DNA of 6,015 bases from Planctomicrobium piriforme. Lineage in GTDB: Bacteria > Planctomycetota > Planctomycetia > Pirellulales > PNKZ01. This document shows positions 1 through 5,255 of this stretch, one piece after another (the stretch's first letter is position 1; each line of letters opens with the position of its first letter). The stretch spans positions 1 through 6,015 of the forward strand of contig CAMCTH010000315.1 in the NCBI GenBank assembly GCA_945877965.1, read 5' to 3'. The translations under genes were made by a program, and so were the position numbers. The notes beneath the pieces were generated by a model. It saw nothing but the letters and a program-made list of their open reading frames with translations, did no database searches and was not told where the DNA came from.

Positions 1-2873
1 GGGTCCAATACGTTCTCCAAGATGTAGTCGACGTTCGCCCGTTGGGAGCCGGTCAACTCGGGGCCGATCGCGCCTCCTTCGCCGAACAACTTGTGACACG
101 CGGCGCACGACTTGGTGAACAACACACGTCCCTTCGCGGCATCGGCCGACGCAACCGACGCCGACGACAGCACTCCCTTCAGTCGCGCGGCCTGTTCTTT
201 ACGCGCCGCCGACGTCGGTCGGACCGCCCCCCAAACCTTCGCCAATCGTTCGGCCACCTGCTTGTTCTTCAGCCCGGCGATCTGAACGGCAATGCCGCTC
301 GGCACGTCGCGGGTATCGAGCCGCTTCGCCTCGACGGCAGCGAGCAGCGCCAAGGCATAGGCCGGCCGCGAGGCGAGTGTTTGCAAGGCGTCGGTCTTTT
401 CGGCATCGGTGAACTTCGCGAACCGCGACAAAATCGCCTCGGCCGACGCGGCATCGTCGTAAGACGCCAACGCCCGCAGCGATTCGCCCCGCAAGGCCGC
501 GTCGTCGAGCAAGGCGACGAGCGTCGGCGGCAGTCCTTTGACACGCTTGCCAACCAGCAGTTCCAACGCCTCGCGACGTTCTTCCTGTTGGGCAGCCCCA
601 TCGACCAAGGTCTTCTGCAACTCGGCAATCACCGCGTCGTCGCTGAACAGCACGGCCAGCCGTTTGGCCGCACTCCGCACCGCCGGCGACGGCGAGCCGT
701 TCAGCGCGGCATACGTTACCGCCCAGTCCTTCGGCGTCGCCAGATCGCGTGTGCCGCGGAGCGCTTCGAGAATGCCGGCCGCAATGTCCTCGGCCTTCGC
801 CGGACGACGTCGCGCGTAACCGAGCAACATGTCGAACACCTTCTCCGGCGTGTTCGGTGCTTGGTTCATTGTCAGTACCCAATGCCGAGCCGCATATTTC
901 CTTACCAACGGCAGCGCCGAGAGCGGCGCGGTCGTCATGGCGTCGACGATGCCGACCACCGGCTGCTCAGTTCCGGCTACACGTCGGCGATGCGATGATT
1001 CCGTGGCATACCATATTGCAAGCGGCAACTGTTCGTCGTCGATAAAGTCGTCGGAACTGGCTAATGCCGCCGCCAACGAATGACCTTCGCCGTCGTCGAG
1101 TCGTTGCGCCGCTGCCGCCAGCTTCAATCTCACATGGGGTGATTGGTCCGTTGCGATCGGGCCGTGCAATTCGTCCGAGACTTTATCGGAGAGATAGCTG
1201 ACTACAATATCTCGGGTCACCACTGAGGCGGGCCGTTCGCAAGCCAACGTCACACCCCAGCCGCGAACCTCTTCCGCTTTGTCTCGCAGGGCCGCCAACA
1301 ACTCGGTCTCGCCGGCGGCGCCGATGGCATGCAATGCCCAGAGCGCGCGCAACTTTCGCGTCACGACCTGTTGCTCGGCAAAAATCGTGCGGAGTTGGTC
1401 TGCCGTCTCGGGCGACAACTTCTTCGCCGCGGCACGCTCTTGCAACACACGTCGGGCATGCCGCACCCGCCAATCGTTCTTGTGGAGTTGCAGCTTGACC
1501 AACTCGGCATCGCTGAGCTTCGTCAGATCGAACGCCCCGTTGGCTCCCCTCTTGCCTTGTGGGAGAGGTGTCGGGGGTGAGGGGTTTTGCGTCGTGTCGT
1601 CGGACCGGGGACTTGCGCCCCCGGCTCGCCGGTCGCCCAAGTATTTTACCTTCACGATCCGCCCGTTCGTCACGTCGGCGACGTCATAGTTATGGCACTC
1701 GCCGGTGTCGCACCAGTCGGCGACGTACATCGCGCCGTCGGGGCCGTACTTCACCACCAGCCCGCGATGCCACGGGTCGTTCGCAAACAAAAAATCCTTC
1801 TCGTGCTTGGCTACATAGCCCGAGCCGTGCCGCTCCAGTCGATCGCGATTGACCCGGTTGCCGTGGATGTTGCAGGCAAAGACGTTGTTGCGGTACTGCG
1901 GCGGGAAGTTGTCGCCGAGATAGACCGAGCAACCGCTGTGGGCGTGGCCGCCGCCGGCGTCGCTGTGTGCGCCGGTCGCGCCGCGCGAATCGGTCCAATG
2001 TCCGCCGGCCCAGTGAATGTGATCGGCGCAGCTCGGCATCAGCGAATAGACGTGCGGGTTTGGATCCGCCCCGAACATCCGCTCGTAATGCCCGCCGGGA
2101 ATCACATGGAACAAGTGCTTGATCACGCAGTTCGTGATGAACATCTCGCCGTAGTCGTCCCAGTCCATCCCCCAAGGGTTCGTCGTCCCGGAGGCGTACG
2201 GTTCGAACTCGCGCCGCGTCGGATGATAACGCCAGACGCCGCAGTCGAGATATTTACGTTGCTCTTTCGGAGCGCCGGGGGGACCGACCAGCGAGCGCGA
2301 CAAGATGCCGTTCAGGCCATAGAGCCAACCGTCGGGACCCCACGCGAGTCCGTTGAACACGTTGTGCCGGCAGTTCTCATCCCAACCGTCGAGCAACGTT
2401 TCCGGCGGACCGTCGGGCACATCGTCGCCATTGCGATCGGGGATGAACATGAACCGCGGCAGCGAGCAGATGAAGACGCCGCCGAAGCCAAATTCGAGAC
2501 TCGACAAGTTCGACAGATTATCGGCGAACACCTTCCGCTTGTCGTGCCGGCCGTCGCCGTCGGTGTCTTCCAAGATGATGATCCGATCGCGCCCCGTGCC
2601 GTCTTTCGACCACTTGGGGTACGACAGACACTCGGCCACCCACATGCGGCCCCGATCGTCGAACGTGAACGCGATCGGCTGCACGACGTCGGGCTCGCCC
2701 GCAAAGAGCGTGACCTGGAAACCGTCGGGCGCCGTCATCTTCGCGGCGACCTGATCGATTGCGACCGGCGCCGGCGGATAGGTCAGCGTCGTTTGCGCGA
2801 ACGAGACCGCGGGAAAAAGCAGAGCCGCCGCGAACCAGAGCGTCGGGCGAAACGAGCGTCGTCGTGTTATCAT
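1..2873 (-). CDS. PVC-type exported haem-binding protein (propeller + HEAT-like + CxxCH), 3' end off the left edge
   Basis: The frame is open from ATG at 2873-2871 to the left edge (957 codons, no stop). Family members have about 1000-1100 residues, so only the last part should be missing. Residues 1-26 are a signal peptide: an Arg-rich N-region (MITRRRSF), a hydrophobic core and a likely cut after SFA. The TRRRSF stretch is slightly Tat-like. Residues about 30-411 match the planctomycete 'membrane-bound dehydrogenase' beta-propeller: GFQVTLFAGEP, MWVAECLSYP, GLAWGPDGWLYGLNG, a His/Gly-rich GGGHAHSGC stretch, YLGDNFPPQYR, KYGPDGAMYVADW and TNGRIVKVKY. Residues 448 to about 900 are helical and HEAT-like, starting FDLTKLSDAEL then LQLHKNDWRVRHARR. 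The c-type haem motif CAACH is at residues 923-927, followed by GPELTG. An in-frame TGA lies upstream, so this ATG is the only plausible start; no Shine-Dalgarno is visible. The likely site is the periplasm or cell envelope, with a redox role suggested by the haem; the substrate is unknown. Residues 412-447 derive from repeats (separate entries). Confidence 0.93.
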   Translation of the reverse strand, partial: MITRRRSFRPTLWFAAALLFPAVSFAQTTLTYPPAPVAIDQVAAKMTAPDGFQVTLFAGEPDVVQPIAFTFDDRGRMWVAECLSYPKWSKDGTGRDRIIILEDTDGDGRHDKRKVFADNLSNLSSLEFGFGGVFICSLPRFMFIPDRNGDDVPDGPPETLLDGWDENCRHNVFNGLAWGPDGWLYGLNGILSRSLVGPPGAPKEQRKYLDCGVWRYHPTRREFEPYASGTTNPWGMDWDDYGEMFITNCVIKHLFHVIPGGHYERMFGADPNPHVYSLMPSCADHIHWAGGHWTDSRGATGAHSDAGGGHAHSGCSVYLGDNFPPQYRNNVFACNIHGNRVNRDRLERHGSGYVAKHEKDFLFANDPWHRGLVVKYGPDGAMYVADWCDTGECHNYDVADVTNGRIVKVKYLGDRRAGGASPRSDDTTQNPSPPTPLPQGKRGANGAFDLTKLSDAELVKLQLHKNDWRVRHARRVLQERAAAKKLSPETADQLRTIFAEQQVVTRKLRALWALHAIGAAGETELLAALRDKAEEVRGWGVTLACERPASVVTRDIVVSYLSDKVSDELHGPIATDQSPHVRLKLAAAAQRLDDGEGHSLAAALASSDDFIDDEQLPLAIWYATESSHRRRVAGTEQPVVGIVDAMTTAPLSALPLVRKYAARHWVLTMNQAPNTPEKVFDMLLGYARRRPAKAEDIAAGILEALRGTRDLATPKDWAVTYAALNGSPSPAVRSAAKRLAVLFSDDAVIAELQKTLVDGAAQQEERREALELLVGKRVKGLPPTLVALLDDAALRGESLRALASYDDAASAEAILSRFAKFTDAEKTDALQTLASRPAYALALLAAVEAKRLDTRDVPSGIAVQIAGLKNKQVAERLAKVWGAVRPTSAARKEQAARLKGVLSSASVASADAAKGRVLFTKSCAACHKLFGEGGAIGPELTGSQRANVDYILENVLD
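93..107 (-). other. c-type haem attachment motif CAACH
   Basis: Read on the minus strand these five codons are TGC GCC GCG TGT CAC, giving Cys-Ala-Ala-Cys-His at residues 923-927 of the PVC-type protein. The two cysteines would form thioethers with haem and the histidine would be the proximal iron ligand. The preceding AAKGRVLFTKS and following GEGGAIGPELTG are typical of the C-terminal cytochrome-c-like domain of this family. The motif is in frame with the ATG about 2.8 kb upstream, which also shows that the long reading frame is intact. Confidence 0.9.
1544..1584. repeat. Interspersed palindromic repeat (CCCTCACCCC/GGGAGAGG type) inside the CDS
   Basis: On the plus strand this stretch reads as a C-rich arm (CTCCCCTC), a short loop, then GGGAGAGG and GGGGGTGAGGGG. 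CCTCT at 1548-1552 pairs with AGAGG at 1564-1568, helped by CC at 1555-1556 against GG at 1561-1562. CCCCTC at 1546-1551 can instead pair with GAGGGG at 1579-1584. This resembles the 'CCCTCACCCC...CTCTCCC...GGGAGAGGG' elements that occur many times between genes in a range of bacterial genomes; that likeness is from memory. Here it is translated on the minus strand as a Pro/Ser/Thr-rich peptide (NPSPPTPLPQGKRG). No second copy lies in this window, so dispersal in the genome is inferred. Confidence 0.65.
1603..1634. repeat. GC-rich palindromic repeat (GCCGGGG...CCCCGG type) inside the CDS
   Basis: The element is bounded by GACCGG (1603-1608) and its inverse CCGGTC (1629-1634). It can also fold with CCGGGG at 1605-1610 against CCCCGG at 1619-1624 around an 8-nt loop. 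It resembles short hairpin elements of the form 'GAGCCGGGGGCG...CCCCGG' that I recall as scattered in planctomycete genomes. It lies 18 nt from the neighbouring CCCTCACCCC-type repeat, and both are in the same reading frame of the haem protein, where this one encodes roughly DRRAGGASPRS. The element boundaries are inferred from symmetry only. Confidence 0.6.
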
Positions 2874-2983
2874 CGCGATACCGTCGGAGTCAAAGAGTCG
2901 TCGTGGAAGTTCGCCATTGTAAGCAGGCCGAAACGGCCGTGCGAGTCAAAGTACTTAGCCGCCGCGTCCCCGCGGCGTGAATC
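2874..2983. promoter_or_regulatory. Divergent intergenic region with small repeats, probable promoters for both sides
   Basis: This roughly 110-bp gap separates the divergent starts of the PVC-type protein and ruvX, so it should hold the promoters for both. Three structures are visible. A 9-bp direct repeat GAGTCAAAG occurs at 2887-2895 and 2943-2951. An inverted repeat GGCCG-AAA-CGGCC lies at 2926-2938. A 7-bp GC-only hairpin, CGCCGCG-TCCC-CGCGGCG, lies at 2960-2977. No convincing pair of -35 and -10 boxes with normal spacing was found on either strand, so promoter positions are not assigned. Confidence 0.45.
2960..2977 (+). promoter_or_regulatory. GC hairpin just upstream of the ruvX start codon
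   Basis: CGCCGCG (2960-2966) and CGCGGCG (2971-2977) are exact inverse complements with a TCCC loop. The stem ends six bases before the ruvX ATG, so in mRNA it would cover the place where a Shine-Dalgarno would sit. No purine-rich Shine-Dalgarno is present. It could lower or regulate ruvX translation, be one of the GC-rich palindromes of this genome, or be chance in GC-rich DNA. There is no T-run after it, so it is not a typical terminator. Confidence 0.35.
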
Positions 2984-3451
2984 ATGTCAAATCCTGTCGA
3001 ACCTGCCGGCCGCATCGCTGCGATTGATTATGGGACCGTCCGAATCGGCGTTGCGCTCTCGAACGCAAGCCGGACGTTGGCCAGCCCGTTCGAGATTTAC
3101 ACGCGCCGTTCGACGGACCGCGACGCGGAATACTTTAGAAAACTCGCAAAGAGCGAATCGATCACGCTGTTCGTCGTCGGCCTGCCAGTCCACACACACG
3201 GCGGCGAGAGCAAGAAATCGATCGAAGCGCAGAACTTCGGCAAGTGGCTCGGCGCGCTGAGCGGCGTGCCGGTCGAATATTTCGACGAGCGATTCACGTC
3301 GGCCTTCGCCGTGCAGCTGCTGCAAGAGGCCGGCTTCACCAAGAAGGGGCGTAAAGAACGCCTCGACAAACTAGCGGCCCAAATCTTGCTCACCGCTTAT
3401 CTCGAATCGCCGACCCGCGGACAAGGCGGCCCCGGCGCCCTCGACGATTAG
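2984..3451 (+). CDS. ruvX: RuvX/YqgF-family putative Holliday junction resolvase / pre-16S rRNA nuclease
   Basis: This 155-residue protein has the usual length and all motifs of the YqgF (RuvX) family, which has an RNase H-like fold. The first catalytic strand is AAIDYGTVRIGVA with Asp15, followed by Gly17, Arg20 and Gly22. The second signature is FVVGLPVHTHGGES (63-76). The third is YFDERFTS with Glu102 and Arg103, and the last is RLDKLAAQILLTAYLES with Asp128. Asp15, Glu102 and Asp128 are the expected metal-binding acidic residues. In E. coli the family matures the 5' end of 16S rRNA; a Holliday junction resolvase role has also been proposed. It is cytoplasmic and probably essential or near-essential. 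It starts six bases after a GC hairpin, lacks a clear Shine-Dalgarno, and is divergent from the haem protein gene. A histidine kinase gene follows after 67 nt. Confidence 0.94.
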   Translation: MSNPVEPAGRIAAIDYGTVRIGVALSNASRTLASPFEIYTRRSTDRDAEYFRKLAKSESITLFVVGLPVHTHGGESKKSIEAQNFGKWLGALSGVPVEYFDERFTSAFAVQLLQEAGFTKKGRKERLDKLAAQILLTAYLESPTRGQGGPGALDD

Positions 3452-3495
3452 CCCCCGCCCGGTTGGCCGACGAGCGACGAGCAATTACACTTCAG

Positions 3496-3515
3496 AAAGC
3501 CGCGTTCGCCGCTTT
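3496..3515 (+). promoter_or_regulatory. Imperfect hairpin just upstream of the kinase start
   Basis: AAAGC-C-GCG at 3496-3504 pairs with CGC-C-GCTTT at 3507-3515, leaving one C-C mismatch. The innermost pair must open to give a workable loop. It ends three bases before the first ATG (3519) of the kinase gene and has no following T-run, so it is not a convincing terminator of ruvX. It could hinder initiation at 3519 and favour the in-frame ATG at 3564, or it may be chance. Confidence 0.25.
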
Positions 3516-3518
3516 GAA

Positions 3519-5225
3519 ATGCCTCGTCCCTCTTCGCCCGGTCTCTTCCACGTCGGCACGCCGATGACCCATCGCTTGAGCTCCGCCGCAACCGCTTCGT
3601 CAGGCCGCAACTGCACGACGCCGCTGACGCCGTTGCAGCGCGGGATCGCCTGGCTCTTCGGTCGTGCTCTGCTCGACGAACCGATGCCCTGGTGGCAGCG
3701 CTACGGCACGGCCTGCATGACGGTCGCCGCGGCATTCGGCATGCGGACAATATTCGACCCGGTCCTCGGCGGTCGCGGCACGTACGGCTTCTTCCTCATC
3801 GCGACGGCCTTCGTCGATTGGCGCTGCGGGCTCGGCCCGGCCCTGTTGGCTTTGGGACTCGGCACGGTGCTCGGCTGCGTCGTCTTCGATTGGCCGCACG
3901 ATACGTTCGCGCTCGACCTAGGGCCGAACTGGGTCCCGCTGCTGATGACCCTCTGCATCGGCGCGGTGACCGTGCTGGTCTGCGAGTCACTCCGGACGAT
4001 GGCCTTGGAAAATGCACGACTCTATCGTGAGGCGAAACTAGCCGAGGTGCGCAAAGACGACTTCCTGGCGATGCTGGCCCATGAGCTACGCAACCCGCTC
4101 GCGCCGATACGCAACGCGCTGTACATCCTCGACACGGTCGATCGCGACGATCGGCGAACCGCGGAGATGCGGCGGATCATCGGCTCGCAAACCAACCATC
4201 TGGTGCGGCTCGTCGACGATTTGCTCGACGTCGCTCGGATCACGCGCGGCAAGATCGAATTGCGTCCCACGCCCGACGCGCCGTTGGCGGCGATCGTCGA
4301 GTCGGCCGTCGAAACGGCACGGCCGCTCATCGACGAGAAACAGCATGATCTGCAAGTGCAGTTGCCGCCGTTGCCGATCGCCATCACCGTCGATCCGGTC
4401 CGGCTGACGCAGGTGCTGGCCAACCTGTTGAACAACGCCGCGAAGTACACCGACAAAGCCGGGCGTATTTGGCTGACGGCCGAAGTGCACGGCGACGAGG
4501 TCGTGTTCCGCGTGCGCGATACGGGCGTCGGTCTGTCGACCGAGCAGTTGGAGCGCGTGTTCCAGTTGTTCGAACAAGCCGATGCTTCGATCGAGAAATC
4601 TCGCGGCGGATTAGGCATCGGCCTGACACTGGCCCGCGTGCTGGTCGAAATGCACGGCGGCACGCTCTCGGCCGCGAGCGGCGGCGTCGGCCTCGGCAGC
4701 GAGTTCACCGTCCGCTTGCCGCTGGCATTTCCTCGTCCCGCGACGACGCAGCCCAGTCTTGTTGATAGCAAAGAGACTGCGACGGCGAAACTGTCGATGG
4801 GATCCGGCGTGCGCAAGCCGGCATCGACTTTGAAGTCGCTACGTGTGCTCGTCGTCGAAGACGTCGAGGCGACGGCCCACAGTCTGGCTACGATCTTGGA
4901 ACTCTGGCAGCATGAGGTCGCCGTCTGCTACGACGGCTTCTCCGGACAAGAGAAAGCCCGCATGTTCTTGCCGCACGTCGTGCTGGCCGACTTGGGCCTG
5001 CCGCAGATGAGCGGCCTCCGTTTGGCCGAAGAGCTCCGGCAGATTCCGTCGCTCAACGACACGGTCCTCGTCGCCTTGAGCGGTTACGGCCAAGCGCGCG
5101 ATCGCGAACGCTCGCAGGCGGCCGGCTTCACGCATCACCTCACGAAGCCGATCGAGCCGAATCAACTTCGGACCCTCCTCGACGAAATCTCTTCTCGTCG
5201 TGCGCCGACTCCCGTCGCCGAATAA
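3519..5225 (+). CDS. Membrane-anchored hybrid histidine kinase: DUF4118-like sensor, HisKA, HATPase_c, receiver
   Basis: The protein has 568 residues. After a Ser/Pro-rich N-terminus, residues about 60-158 hold roughly four hydrophobic segments in a DUF4118/KdpD-like arrangement (RTIFDPVLGGRGTYGFFL, WRCGLGPALLALGLG). A linker helix (about 160-178) leads to HisKA, with the H-box AHELRNP and phospho-acceptor His188. HATPase_c covers about 288-403: N-box NLLNNAAKYT (301-310), G1 box DTGVGL with Asp333, F-box VFQLFEQ, G2 box GGLGIGLTL (362-370). A linker of about 35 residues joins the receiver domain (440-555), which has the acidic pair Glu446-Asp447, phospho-acceptor Asp490, Ser520 and Lys542 in TKPIE. 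All catalytic residues are present, so it should autophosphorylate and pass phosphate to its own receiver. No Hpt or output domain is attached, so later partners must be encoded elsewhere. The signal is unknown. ATG at 3564 (Met16) is an alternative start; neither has a Shine-Dalgarno. Confidence 0.95.
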   Translation: MPRPSSPGLFHVGTPMTHRLSSAATASSGRNCTTPLTPLQRGIAWLFGRALLDEPMPWWQRYGTACMTVAAAFGMRTIFDPVLGGRGTYGFFLIATAFVDWRCGLGPALLALGLGTVLGCVVFDWPHDTFALDLGPNWVPLLMTLCIGAVTVLVCESLRTMALENARLYREAKLAEVRKDDFLAMLAHELRNPLAPIRNALYILDTVDRDDRRTAEMRRIIGSQTNHLVRLVDDLLDVARITRGKIELRPTPDAPLAAIVESAVETARPLIDEKQHDLQVQLPPLPIAITVDPVRLTQVLANLLNNAAKYTDKAGRIWLTAEVHGDEVVFRVRDTGVGLSTEQLERVFQLFEQADASIEKSRGGLGIGLTLARVLVEMHGGTLSAASGGVGLGSEFTVRLPLAFPRPATTQPSLVDSKETATAKLSMGSGVRKPASTLKSLRVLVVEDVEATAHSLATILELWQHEVAVCYDGFSGQEKARMFLPHVVLADLGLPQMSGLRLAEELRQIPSLNDTVLVALSGYGQARDRERSQAAGFTHHLTKPIEPNQLRTLLDEISSRRAPTPVAE

Positions 5226-5255
5226 CCGCTGCCCCGCACGAAATTGAGCCCCCTC

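Noticed and set aside
42..998. A 318-codon plus-strand open frame opposite the haem-domain end
   Set aside because: The translation is Arg/Gln-rich low-complexity with no motif, while the minus strand carries the continuous family match including CxxCH.
199..2175. Several minus-strand open frames of 96-227 codons between these positions, such as 199-882 and 1690-2175
   Set aside because: They lie in other frames on the same strand as the 957-codon haem protein and have Arg-rich translations without motifs. A frameshifted gene was considered, but the true frame is open throughout.
2916..2949. TTGACT (2949-2944, minus) and TACAAT (2921-2916, minus) as a sigma-70 promoter for the haem protein
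   Set aside because: The spacing is 22 nt, well beyond the usual 16-18, so the pair is not convincing.
1587..3260. A 557-codon plus-strand open frame overlapping the haem protein gene and ruvX
   Set aside because: It is antisense to a well-recognised protein and overlaps ruvX in another frame. Its translation is Arg/Val/Pro-rich with no recognisable motif, as expected of a shadow frame in high-GC DNA.
3452..3518. A rho-independent terminator after ruvX
   Set aside because: The only hairpin is imperfect, lies at the next start codon and has no T-run; read-through into the kinase gene is equally likely.
4022..4816. A 264-codon minus-strand open frame antisense to the kinase core
   Set aside because: The translation is Ser/Arg-rich without motifs, and the plus strand carries every expected kinase box.
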